A program made the position numbers and the translations under genes. Shown in pieces: positions 10,723 through 20,629 of a stretch of 64,000 nt of DNA. The notes below the pieces were generated by a model that saw nothing but the letters and a program-made list of their open reading frames with translations, was not told the origin of the DNA and made no database searches. Positions within the stretch are counted from its first letter, which is position 1, and the number at the start of each line of letters is the position of its first letter. Source of the DNA: Phaseolus vulgaris (lineage: Eukaryota; Streptophyta; Magnoliopsida; Fabales; Fabaceae); NCBI RefSeq assembly GCF_000499845.2, contig NC_023750.2:2371913-2435912 (forward strand), given 5' to 3'.

Positions 10723-13700
10723 TGAGAATTCTCTCTTTAATTGTGAGAGGGTTTGGGAACCCTGTAAAGTGGAGGTATGTTAAGGAAATTATTAGAAAGG
10801 AGGGGATTAAAATGTTATGTTTACAAGAAGTAAGAATGAGTAATTTTAGTCTAGATTTATGCTGTAAGTTATGGGACGATAATGAAATTGATTTCTTATA
10901 CAGTGAGCCAGTAAACGAGTCAGGGGGTATTCTTATAATTTGGCACAAAGTGTTCTTCCAGTGCAACAGTAAAATCATTAACAGAAGGTTCATAGTGTTC
11001 TCTGGATTATCTAAGGAGAAAAGTATCCCTGTTGTTATCGTAAACGTGTATTCTTCCTGTATCATACATGAGAAAACACAAATGTGGTCAGAATTATTGG
11101 AGATTAGGCAAAGGGAACCTTGTAGGTCTTGGTGCATATTGGGGGACTTCAACTCCATAAGAAACGAGAAGGAACGAAGGGGGGTTAATAAAGTAAGCGG
11201 CAATAAGAGAGAAATGCAAGGTTTCAATAACTTCATTGATAATATGGAAATGGTGGATATACCCTGTATTGGAAGAAAATATACTTGGTATAGACCTAAT
11301 GGCAAAGCAAAGAGTAGGCTTGACAGGTTTTTGATGTCCTTTGAATGGTTACAACACTGGCCAGGTAGTAAGCAATACGTTACAGAGAGACAAATATCTG
11401 ATCATTGTGCGTTAGTGTTAAAATCAAATGTGGCAGATTGGGGTCCAAAACCTTTTAGGTTTCTTGACATTTGGCAGGAAGACAAAGAGTTTGTTAACTT
11501 TGTAAAAAGAAAGTGGGAAAGTTACCTGGTTCAAGGTAACGAAATTTTGGTGTTAAAAGAGAAACTAAAAATGCTAAAGAGTGACCTAAAAGGTTGGAAT
11601 AGAGATGTTTTCGGGTATACTGAAAAGTCTAAACTTGATATCTTGAGGAAAATACAAGAGTTGGATTCGAGAGATGATGAGGAAGGTTTGGATGAAAACA
11701 AGATCATGGTAAGAAGAGAACTCTTGAGCCAGTTACAGGTTATAAATGAGAGAAATGAATCCCTATTACAGCAAAAATCAAGAACATTATGGATTAAGCA
11801 GGGGGATTTAAACTCTAAATTCTTTCACACTTCTATCAAATGGAGAAGGATGAGGAATGAAATAAAAGGTATGAATTGTAATCTATCTGGGAGCTGGGTG
11901 GAAGAACCAAACAAGGTAAAAGAGATGGTTTTGGATTTCTACAAAAACAAGATGTCGGCCACCGAAGATATCGGTGTTAGGCTGGAAAATGTGGTTTTCA
12001 AGGAGATATCCGTTTCTGAAAATAGATTCTTGACTGAACCGTTTGATGAAAAAGAAATAAAGGAAGCCATCTGGAATTGTGATAGTCATAAAAGTCCTGG
12101 CCCAGATGGAGTAACCTTCAGCTTCATTAAAAATAATTGGAATATCTTAGAAAAAGACATGTTGGGAGCTGTAAAATTCTTTCATAAAGAGGGGATGATC
12201 CCGAAGGGTTGTAATGCGTCTTTTATAATGTTGATCCCAAAATCAGAGAATCCCCAATCCCTTGAAGAGTATAGACCTATTTCTCTTGTTGGTTGTTTGT
12301 ATAAGATATTGACGAAAGTGCTAGCTAATAGGATTAAAAGGGTCATTGCCAACGTAATAGATGAGTCACAATCTGCATTTCTGTCTAATAGAGGTTTGTT
12401 AGACAGTGTTCTCGTATTGAATGAGGTTGTGGATGATCTGAAAAAAAGGAGAAAGAGTGGGGTGGTAGTGAAACTTGACTTTGAGAAGGCGTATGATTCA
12501 GTAAGTTGGGATTTTTTATTTTATATGATGCAAAGACTAGGTTTTTGTGGGAAATGGGTTCAGTGGATTAGAGCATGCCTTGAATCAGCTACAATATCGG
12601 TTTTGGTAAATGGTAGTCCAACAAAGGAATTCAAACCAACTAAAGGCCTTAGACAAGGGGATCCGCTGGCGCCGTTCTTGTTCCTGATTGTGGCACAAGG
12701 ATTAGCTGGGTTAGCAAAGCAAGCCACAAGAAAGAATCTGCTTTCGGGTATTAAAGTGGGGGGTAAAAAGGTGGAGGTAAATTTACTACAATTTGCGGAT
12801 GATACCCTTTTCGTATGTGAACCAAATGTGCAGAACATCATGTGTATCAAGGCTATTCTAAGATGCTTCGAATTAAGCTCAGGTCTCAAAGTTAACTTTC
12901 ACAAGAGCAAGATTGGGGCAATTGGAGTAGATAGGTACGAGGTGAAAATGTATTCTGAAATCCTCCATTGTGGTCTAATGGATATCACATTCACCTACCT
13001 AGGGTTACCTATAGGTGGCAATCCATCTAGATGTTCTTTCTGGGAACCAGTGTTATTAAAGATAAGAAAGAAGCTGTCTGTATGGAAGGGTAGGAATTTA
13101 TCCTTTGCGGGAAGAGTCTGCCTTATAAAATCTGTTATCAATGTCGTTCCACTCTTTTATCTATCCTTCTTTAAAGCCCCAACTGGAGTGTGTAAGGAAA
13201 TTACTAAGCTACAACGGAAATTTCTGTTGGGGTGGGGAAAGGAAGGGAGGAAAATCGCTTGGACTAGTTGGGAAAATATCTGTAAAGCGAAAGAAGAGGG
13301 TGGTCTTGGCATTAAACGTATCGACTTGTTTAATAAGGCTCTCTTGGCAAAATGGCTATGGAGGTTAGATTCCACTGAGTGTGGACTTTGGAAGGAGGTC
13401 TTGGAATCTAAGTATGATTTGAGGAGGTTATTGAGATCATGTACACCGAATCGAAATAAGTTCACATCTAGATGGTGGAATGATTTATCTAAAGTTGGAC
13501 TATCAGACCAAGGCGACAACTGGTTTAAACAGAATACAAATTGGAAAGCTGGAAAAGGGGACAAGATCAAATTTTGGGAAGATGAATGGCTAGCTATTGG
13601 CCAACTCAAAGCAAGGTATGAAAGAATGTACAACAACTCTGTGCTTAAAGACAAGACTATCAGAAGTTTTGGCAGATGGAATATAGATCGGTGGGAGTGG

Positions 13701-14417
13701 ATGTTCAGTTGGAGAAGAGAATGGTTTGAATGGGAGAAGACTTTGGTAGATGATTTCATGTCAATAATATCACTGGCGTCATTTCAACCAGATAATGAGG
13801 ATGTAAGGTTATGGAACGACCCCCCATCATACTCTTTCTCGGTTAAATCTGCTTATAATAAGCTAGCTAATCACAGGCAAGGGGGGGTATCAGTGTTTGG
13901 TTCTCTCTGGGATCTGAAGGCAATGTCCTCAGCTTTGTTCTTTGTATGGAGAGCCCTTTCGAATAGGATCGCGACAAAACAGAATCTGCGTAAGAGGGGT
14001 GTGCCACTAAGGGATACTTTATGTGCTTTATGCGGAAGGGAAGAGGAGACTTCTATGCATATCCTTCTCTTATGTAGGGAGTCAAGTAAAGTGTGGAATA
14101 TGTGCTTTAGTTGGTTGGGAATCTGTTCGGTGAATCACAACGTGTTGAATAATCACTTCGAACAATTCTCTAGCATCTGTTTTAATAAGGAAGACAATAG
14201 ACTTTGGATGAGTTTGTGGGTCTCAATTGTATGGACTATATGGAAGCATAGAAATAGGGTCACCTTTAATCAAGCAAAGGTAGATGTAGAGGAAATTTTT
14301 ACTATGGCACAAGTACAATCATGGGTTTGGATGAAACATAAAGATAAGAGAGTCACTTTCTCCTTTTCGGACTGGATTCTATCACCTTTCACCTGCATCA
14401 ATATGGTAACAAGGTAA
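10722..14417 (+). CDS. LINE ORF2: endonuclease-reverse transcriptase (1231 aa)
   Basis: This enzyme nicks target DNA and copies the LINE RNA into it. Domains in order: an APE-type endonuclease (about 1-235) with Q35-E36, GDFN at 141-144 and SDH at 226-228; a reverse transcriptase (about 490-750) with the catalytic FADD at 691-694; and a zf-RVT cysteine/histidine motif, CALC at 1101-1104 with H1113 and C1118. No RNase H domain follows. The frame is open throughout. The endonuclease motif that normally reads WN.RG at the N-terminus reads LIVRG here (residue 7 is Ile), so the first metal-binding Asn is lost and nicking activity is doubtful. The start is the ATG at 10722; it shares its A with the ORF1 stop (TAATG at 10720-10724), and the frame upstream opens only with a non-ATG codon. 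Confidence 0.92.
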   Translation: MRILSLIVRGFGNPVKWRYVKEIIRKEGIKMLCLQEVRMSNFSLDLCCKLWDDNEIDFLYSEPVNESGGILIIWHKVFFQCNSKIINRRFIVFSGLSKEKSIPVVIVNVYSSCIIHEKTQMWSELLEIRQREPCRSWCILGDFNSIRNEKERRGVNKVSGNKREMQGFNNFIDNMEMVDIPCIGRKYTWYRPNGKAKSRLDRFLMSFEWLQHWPGSKQYVTERQISDHCALVLKSNVADWGPKPFRFLDIWQEDKEFVNFVKRKWESYLVQGNEILVLKEKLKMLKSDLKGWNRDVFGYTEKSKLDILRKIQELDSRDDEEGLDENKIMVRRELLSQLQVINERNESLLQQKSRTLWIKQGDLNSKFFHTSIKWRRMRNEIKGMNCNLSGSWVEEPNKVKEMVLDFYKNKMSATEDIGVRLENVVFKEISVSENRFLTEPFDEKEIKEAIWNCDSHKSPGPDGVTFSFIKNNWNILEKDMLGAVKFFHKEGMIPKGCNASFIMLIPKSENPQSLEEYRPISLVGCLYKILTKVLANRIKRVIANVIDESQSAFLSNRGLLDSVLVLNEVVDDLKKRRKSGVVVKLDFEKAYDSVSWDFLFYMMQRLGFCGKWVQWIRACLESATISVLVNGSPTKEFKPTKGLRQGDPLAPFLFLIVAQGLAGLAKQATRKNLLSGIKVGGKKVEVNLLQFADDTLFVCEPNVQNIMCIKAILRCFELSSGLKVNFHKSKIGAIGVDRYEVKMYSEILHCGLMDITFTYLGLPIGGNPSRCSFWEPVLLKIRKKLSVWKGRNLSFAGRVCLIKSVINVVPLFYLSFFKAPTGVCKEITKLQRKFLLGWGKEGRKIAWTSWENICKAKEEGGLGIKRIDLFNKALLAKWLWRLDSTECGLWKEVLESKYDLRRLLRSCTPNRNKFTSRWWNDLSKVGLSDQGDNWFKQNTNWKAGKGDKIKFWEDEWLAIGQLKARYERMYNNSVLKDKTIRSFGRWNIDRWEWMFSWRREWFEWEKTLVDDFMSIISLASFQPDNEDVRLWNDPPSYSFSVKSAYNKLANHRQGGVSVFGSLWDLKAMSSALFFVWRALSNRIATKQNLRKRGVPLRDTLCALCGREEETSMHILLLCRESSKVWNMCFSWLGICSVNHNVLNNHFEQFSSICFNKEDNRLWMSLWVSIVWTIWKHRNRVTFNQAKVDVEEIFTMAQVQSWVWMKHKDKRVTFSFSDWILSPFTCINMVTR

Positions 14418-15213
14418 GTGCGGTATCTCTGTCTTTTTGTTCGTCTAACCTTTTACATATATCTGTTCGCAAATTACAGGAGTCCGGATAATCTTTTTTA
14501 CTTGATGAATGTTATGGTCAGATGTTTTGTAATATGCTTGTAGAAGTTATCTGTCTTGATTCAATGTTTTAGACTTGTGCGGTGGGAAGGTTATCTTTTT
14601 TTGATGCAGGCTCAGCTGTGGGGAGCAGAATTTTGCCCAGTAAAAGGGAGTAGAAAGAGAGGAGGTACTTTGAAGGAATAGGAGTTGTTTTATGTTTTTT
14701 ATTGTTATGTAAGGTGGAGGAAGAAAGAATCACTTTTTTGTGGGGAGGCTTTGGCATGAAGATGAAGACTAAGCTGGAAGTGGCTTTAAGATTAATGTTT
14801 TTATAAGAATTTCCGAACTGGTGTAGCTACGAAGGGTTATTTCACTATATGCTTCGGTGTTAGTCTGAGATTGGAATTGTAACCTAGTAATAGGGCTCTA
14901 TGTAACCACTGGTAATTTTTAGTTGGGATGTTAGAGTACAACTTTTTTAGGAGTAGCTAAAAGAGTAAGGAAAGTCCGATGTGTGTATCTATACTAGGTA
15001 TTAGGATACCATTATGTTGGTGTGAAGACTATTATGCAGGCTGCTGGGGTTGTTTGTTTTCTTGGAGCCAATGTGTGTTTGGTCAAGTAGTTTATTTTAA
15101 ATAGTTGGTAGAATTAGTTTTATGGTTCTTGTATAAGGGTTGAGACACCCCTAAAGTGTCTCTATTTTAATTTAATTAATTCTTTGCTGAAAAAAAAAAC
15201 AAAAAAACATAAA
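14418..15213 (+). other. LINE 3' untranslated region and A-rich tail
   Basis: Non-coding sequence between the ORF2 stop and the tail. It carries the hairpin at 15142-15162 and ends CTTTGCTGAAAAAAAAAAC. The last about 65 bases are nearly identical to those of the truncated copy ending at 49422; the upstream parts are not obviously alike. Confidence 0.8.
15142..15162 (+). other. Conserved 3' hairpin of the LINE RNA
   Basis: GAGACAC (15142-15148) pairs perfectly with GTGTCTC (15156-15162) around the loop CCCTAAA. The hairpin lies about 27 bases before the A-tail. A diverged LINE end at 49367-49387 keeps the same stem. In LINEs with stringent 3'-end recognition such a hairpin is what the reverse transcriptase binds; that role here is inference. 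Confidence 0.7.
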
Positions 15214-15270
15214 TGAGATGTCAAATTGTATAATGATGCACAATATAAAAACTTTCATTTAAAAAAAATG

Positions 15271-16097
15271 TCCATAAAAACTAAGGCGGAAAATGAGTGT
15301 AGTCGACCCAAACCTAAAAAAATTGTTTGTTTCGTAGTTAACTTTTTAGTTTGATATAAACTCTATTTTCAAATTCAATATTAGCCTAATTCAACTCAGT
15401 AATGTTAGTTTGATTTATTAAAAAAGAACCCTTCAACTTCAGTTAATTTACGAGGCTTCAACTTTTCTATAAGTTATTTTTTTCATATCACAATCAATAT
15501 TATTTTATTAAAAAAGCACTTCATCATTCAACTTTCAGTTCACGTATATTTGTACTACCAACTAGGTCTCCTAAGTTACGTGACTATAGCATATTCATAA
15601 ATTACTTAACGCGTATACAATTCACTATCTGTAGTGTGTACATAATCCTATGATCTAGCCATATTAATTAACCAATAAAAAAATATAACCCTCTTTTAAT
15701 TTCCACCTCCCTTAACCCCATCGAATTAAACAACAGAGAAAAAATGAAAAAAAAAACATATAAAATGTCTGTCGTATGACAGAAGAATTGACTTGGGAAC
15801 AAATTAAAAACTGTAATATCATATTATTGCATTTTGCTGTAGAAACCATAATCAAATCATCAATCATATTAAAAAACTTCTTAAATTAGTTAGTTAATTA
15901 ATTAATTAATTATCTAATGAATCCTTAGTTCCCATTGTCCAAACGCGTCCTCCAATGGAATATTCAAAACCTAAGATCCTTCGAACGGGCTTCCACCACA
16001 CCCTATATATAAAGTTCTCGACTTCACCACACCCAATTAGTCATACACGTAAACACCAACACCAAAAACCTAAGCAAGTAAGAAAGTGGTGGTGATC
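15271..16097 (+). promoter_or_regulatory. Upstream region of the PSI1-like gene
   Basis: AT-rich spacer, a TTAATTAATTAATTAA run near 15894-15910, then a sequence leading to the TATA box and a CA-rich leader (ACACCAACACC, 16051-16061). I see no other gene. Regulatory motifs beyond the TATA box are not distinguishable by eye. Confidence 0.4.
16004..16013 (+). promoter_or_regulatory. TATA box of the PSI1-like gene
   Basis: TATATATAAA lies 85-94 bases upstream of the chosen ATG, with a CT/CA-rich stretch about 30 bases downstream suitable for transcription start near 16035-16045. The position is typical for a plant core promoter; the start site is inferred. Confidence 0.65.
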
Positions 16098-17474
16098 ATG
16101 GTTGCTGCCACCATGGCATGGCGTAACAAGGCCGTGCCGGAGGAAAAAGCCCTCGGGATCAACGCCTTCGATGCCGGAAAAACCATGTGCCGCCTCATCT
16201 CCCTCTACCACTCTCTCTCCGATCAAGAAATCGCCAAGCTCCATCACGAGGTGATCAAATCGAAAGGAGTAACCTACTTGAATTCCCACCATGAATGCTT
16301 CCTCCTCAACCTCGCCGCCGCGGAGCGTCTGGAGGAACTCGACACTGCGGCCGACGCCGTCTCGCGGCTCGGTCGGAAATGCTCCAACAGCAGCCTCGGA
16401 CACTTCGACCTTGTTTACGCCGACCTAAAGCTCGGTCTTATCGATCTCCGGAAGTTAGGTTACGGTTGCCGCAACAGTCATAAGATGATCTCCAAAATGG
16501 AGAAGCTTGTCTCTTCTACCGGGAGTCTTTATTCCGCCATGGAATCCATGGGGAAACTGGAGATTTCAGAGAAGAGGAGGCAGAGATTGAAGACTAGTGA
16601 TTATAACAACTGGACCAAACAAAACTTGGAATACTTGAATGAGGAGATAGCATGCTGTAGAAAACAAGTGCAGCATTACAAGGAAGTTTCGTTGTGGAAT
16701 CAAACATTGGACAAAACCGTTGGAATCATGGCTAAGGTAGTTTGCATTGTCTACGCTAGAATCTGTTCTGTTTTTGGAGGGTACATTGCTAATTGCAGCT
16801 GCTATAATATCAATGGTGGTGGAGACAGTGAAAACGGTAGTTGTTGCTGCCTCTTGGAACACCGTGAGCTGTACAAGAAGAACTACTGTCTCTACGAAGA
16901 ATCACCTCAGAAGCCTGTGATCACAAGATCGGGTCCAATTCCAAAGGGTAGTAGTAACAAAACCGGTGTGATTCGCTTCTTGAACCGTGGAGTTGATAGG
17001 CCGATGAATGGCGTTAACAATAGGGTTTTGAGGCTGGCGCCGCCGTCGACGGTGGGCGGGGCGGGGCTTGCGGCGAGGTATGCGGAGGTGGTTTTGCTTG
17101 CGGAGCAGTGCCTGCACGCGCCGGCGAAGGTGGGGGAGGATGCTCGGGAGGCGTTTTACGGGATGTTGCCGGAGAGGGTGAGGCGGAAGGTGGCGGCAAA
17201 ACTGAAGGGGCGGTGGCGGAGGGGGGAGGAGGGGGAAGCGCTGGCGGAAGGGTGGCGGGACGCGGTGGAGGAGCTGCTGGAGTGGCTGTCGCCGGTGGCG
17301 CATGACACGGTGCGGTGGCAGGCGGAGAGGAGCGTGGAGACGGCGAGGTTTGAGGCGAGGACGACGGCGCTGCTGCTGCAGACGCTGCATTACTCCGACT
17401 TGGAGAAGGCGGAAGCCGCCATTGTGGAGGTGGTGGTGGGTCTGAGTTGCATATATTGGTGTGAGAGAACATGA
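16098..17474 (+). CDS. PSI1-like protein (DUF3475 plus DUF668), 458 aa
   Basis: Intact single-exon plant gene. The N-terminus carries DUF3475 (about residues 18-75): ALGINAFDAGKTMCRL, SLYHSLSD, then KSKGVTYLNSHHECFLLNLA. The C-terminus carries DUF668 (about 313-400): VGGAGLAARYAEVVLLAEQ, EDAREAFYGMLPERVRRK, then LEWLSPVAHDT and a TALLLQTLHYSDLEKAE tail. Proteins with this pair are the PSK SIMULATOR 1 family, linked in Arabidopsis to phytosulfokine-type growth promotion. This copy belongs to the shorter intron-less subgroup, whose role is less known. No signal peptide or membrane span is evident. I chose the ATG at 16098; another lies at 16113 (MAWRN), and the frame opens upstream only with GTG. 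The DUF668 part is strikingly GC-rich compared with the N-terminal half. Confidence 0.92.
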   Translation: MVAATMAWRNKAVPEEKALGINAFDAGKTMCRLISLYHSLSDQEIAKLHHEVIKSKGVTYLNSHHECFLLNLAAAERLEELDTAADAVSRLGRKCSNSSLGHFDLVYADLKLGLIDLRKLGYGCRNSHKMISKMEKLVSSTGSLYSAMESMGKLEISEKRRQRLKTSDYNNWTKQNLEYLNEEIACCRKQVQHYKEVSLWNQTLDKTVGIMAKVVCIVYARICSVFGGYIANCSCYNINGGGDSENGSCCCLLEHRELYKKNYCLYEESPQKPVITRSGPIPKGSSNKTGVIRFLNRGVDRPMNGVNNRVLRLAPPSTVGGAGLAARYAEVVLLAEQCLHAPAKVGEDAREAFYGMLPERVRRKVAAKLKGRWRRGEEGEALAEGWRDAVEELLEWLSPVAHDTVRWQAERSVETARFEARTTALLLQTLHYSDLEKAEAAIVEVVVGLSCIYWCERT

Positions 17475-18154
17475 AATAACAACACAAGAGAAACTATTAC
17501 TAGTCCCACATCACATAAACCCTAAAACTTTTACATCATTCAAGATCTCATAGTGTCCAACTAGTCTTGAGTTAAGAAGTATGGTTTTAGATAGTGGTTA
17601 TAATATTAGTAGGAAAGTAAGATATAGTCATGGAAGAAGTTTGAAATTTATGTTATGGGGATGAAAATGTATTGGGTTTTTGGTTTTTTGAGTCCTTTTG
17701 ATTAACTTGATTCTTTAATTTTTTTTATTTTTTTATTTTGTATAATTGCTAATTAGTGTTGACAAATATATGCTAATTAAGAGTTAGAAGATATTTTAGA
17801 ATAACTCCAAGTGGAACAGAGTTTGTTACTCCCTAAGTGCAATTATTGAATGATTGAGCAAACTTAGCAAAGTGGGTTTGGTCATATATATATATATATA
17901 TATAATATGGAGTGATTTGTTGGAAGCTTATGACAGAACAGAGATGAATAGGTGATGGAACTTGGACACCAAGTTAAGCAGGGGAAGCCAGATGCCCTAC
18001 CTGGGCCCCATTCAAGTTTTTAATGATTTTATATCCTTTAAAAGAATTAAAATCTGTTCTTAAATACTTAAACTTTAAAAGATATGTACTATTTTAAAAG
18101 AAAAATAAATAAAAAATACTGAAAAGTTGATTAATTTTTTTTATCTTTTTTTAG
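17475..18154. other. Downstream region of the PSI1-like gene, no further gene
   Basis: Contains the presumptive 3' untranslated region, an AT microsatellite near 17884-17903, and AT-rich spacer. No coding or RNA gene is recognised. Confidence 0.5.
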
Positions 18155-18345
18155 TATATGAGTTTTAGTTTAGTCTTTTTTATATTTTTGTATTAAAAAG
18201 TCTTTTTTATATTTTTGTATTTTTTTAATAATATTTTTTATATGATGACAAATAATTGTTGTTATTCGTGTCAGCCTAACTGAGATATCAAGTTACATAA
18301 TAGTCTAACATGATGAAAGTTTTTATTTTAAAAAAATATGTATTA
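18155..18345 (+). repeat. Old LINE 3'-end fragment, uninterrupted copy
   Basis: Matches the two halves that flank the young LINE (8370-8470 and 15214-15270): TATGAGTTTTAG, AATAATATTTTTTATATGATGACAAATAATTG-type wording (split here by small changes), then TGAGATATCAAGTTACATAATA and a T/A-rich end. An internal duplication of CTTTTTTATATTTTTGTAT is present in this copy. Confidence 0.55.
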
Positions 18346-20629
18346 TTTTTTCTTAAACACTCCTGTACCTCAACCTATTTTTTTTTTTGAGATTATAAAT
18401 ATACTTTTAATCTCTCTAAAGTTAGAAAGTTTTTATTTCAGTTTTTTATCAAAAAGAAAAATAAAATCTTTGCCTTTTTGTTTTTATAAAATTTGAAATA
18501 ATTGCTTTTATTTTTAATATATATATATATATTTTTTAATTTATACAAAATATTTATCTTTGGGTTTTATGTCTATAAAATTTTAAATTACTGTTTTTAG
18601 TTCTTAATATTTATTTTAAGATAGCCGCATAGTTTTATATAACAAATTTGTAAGATATTTTTAACATAAAACATGTTAACATTATTTTAAACAAGAATAA
18701 TTTGAGATGATGACTTAACTTTTTGTTTGCCATATAAGAAAACAATTAATGTCATATAGTATTAAAATTCAAATTGATAGTTTATAGTTTTAAAAGAATC
18801 AAAAGTTTAAGAAAATTATATAAAAACTAAAAAAATAAACTCACTCATTTTATAGAGACTACAATAATCAGAACTCACTCATTTCATAGAGAATAAAAAC
18901 ATATTTGAATTAACCTTATAAAGAAAAGAAATAAAATTATTAATAGTCCACAATAAAAATATTAAGCTAGTTTTTAAAGCATATTATAGTTACCTAGTAG
19001 TTGTAAGATAATTAGATGTTGATTATTATGAATATTTTAGAATAGAATAAGATGGGTTGTGATTGATTAAGTTGAAAAGTTAAATATTAAAGTAAGAATC
19101 GAAAATGGAATACTATGAGATGGTGTGGTCGTTGTGGGGGCCTCCTTACAAGAAGGTGGTGGCAGCCTTGCTCCAAGAAGATGGCGGCTGCGCGTTTTTC
19201 AGTGCGACTTATTCATAATTTATTTTTAAATTATAATATAAAATTGATTTTTATTTTAAGTTTAATTTTTTTTTAAAAGTTAATAATTCTTTAAAACAAA
19301 ATTAATAATTATTTCACTTATAAAATAGTTATTATAATAATTTTTATTCTGAAAACATGCGAATCAATATTAAAAATAAATGATAATAAAATAATAAGAA
19401 TAAGAAAGATTTAATAAAAAAATAAAAAAAAAAATAAGGATGATCTATTTTGAAGTCTTAAACTATATTTAGTGACTATTTTTTTTGTCCTATATTCTCT
19501 TTTTTTTCTCTATACAATTTTTTATTTTATTTTGAAGATTGATGATGAATTTTTTTTGATTATAAACAACAAAAAATAAAATAAAATGAAGCGTGAGTAT
19601 ATCAAGAGAGAGGGGAGCTTTATAAATCTATATACAAGTAAAATTTGGATAAAAAACATAAATCAATTTTTTTTATAATAAAAAACAAAAAACATATTTA
19701 ACTTAATTTTATTTTGTAATCTATTGATGATACTCATGAATTTACCCTTTCAAACTCTTCTATTCTAAATATGAAATCCAAGATACCTTTCAAACTCTTC
19801 TATTCTAAATATGAAATCCAAGATAGGAGATGGTACTTTCTACATAAAAAAAAAACTTACTTTTTTTATTCTAGTAAACATTAATTTGGTATTAGTGATT
19901 TATGACTTTCTTTTCTTATTGAACTAATGTTTTGTTTGGATCAGGGGAGTGAAAATTATGAGAGTGGATTTGAAGGGAAAATGTGAAAAAAGTTAGAGTG
20001 TTTGTATTAAGATAAATAGAGTGGAAAGTGTATGAAAAGTTTATGAGTGATGTGATGGATGTGATTGAAATTTTATTTTTTTTAATTGATAAAAATGTAA
20101 GTTTAAATATTTATCCTTATATTTAAAAATTGTTGAACAAATAATTTGATTGATTATTTGTGAATTATAATTGTTTTGAAATAAAATTTTATTTTTGGTA
20201 ATTAAAATATTATTTCTCGTATTGTATTAGAGCTAACTTCGAAAAAAATTATAAATGATGTAAAATTTTCATACCATGTTTACTGTTGTCAGAAACTTTA
20301 TTTAGAAAAAAAAGTTGTAATTTGGTTTATTTATTTATTTAATTATAGTTGTATGCAATTAAAAGATTATTTTTGTTACTATGTTGGAGCATATTATTTT
20401 TGATATTCTATTGGAGATATAATTTGATCAAGTAAAATATATTTATGAAATAAATAGTAAATGTAATAAATTATAATTTAAAGCAAAATAGATGGATAAA
20501 GTCTGTGTATAACAAATATTATAAATGTGCATAAAGTTCATGTCATAATTAATATTACAGATCCGAAAAGAAAACCACAAATGCATAATAAAAGACAACC
20601 AAATTTATACATAGTTTAGGGATTTCTAG
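18346..20629. other. AT-rich stretch without a gene
   Basis: No gene is seen. A short GC-richer island at 19120-19200 repeats AAGAAGGTGG / AAGAAGATGG but shows no coding signal. The tandem duplication at 19751-19825 is listed separately. Confidence 0.5.
19751..19825. repeat. Two-copy tandem duplication, 40-bp unit
   Basis: CAAACTCTTCTATTC followed by TAAATATGAAATCCAAGAT occurs at 19751 and again at 19791 with no difference seen, a recent local duplication. Confidence 0.85.

Larger units (their letters stand above)
8471..15213 (+). mobile_element. Near-full-length L1-clade LINE retrotransposon
   Basis: Non-LTR retrotransposon of about 6.7 kb with ORF1 (RRM-type RNA-binding protein), ORF2 (endonuclease plus reverse transcriptase), a 0.8-kb 3' untranslated region and an A-rich tail at 15190-15213. 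An imperfect 11-base target duplication, TGAGGTATCAA at 8460-8470 and TGAGATGTCAA at 15214-15224, flanks it. The uninterrupted repeat copy at 18280-18290 reads TGAGATATCAA, which supports the assignment. The two mismatches in the duplication, the frameshift and stop in ORF1, and the altered endonuclease residue indicate an insertion old enough to decay. The 5' end lies only 18 bases before the ORF1 ATG, so a small 5' truncation is likely. Confidence 0.9.

Noticed and set aside
16902..17487. Long antisense open frames rich in Pro, Arg and Ala opposite the PSI1-like gene
   Set aside because: They follow from the GC-rich codons of the real gene on the plus strand; low-complexity composition, no domain.
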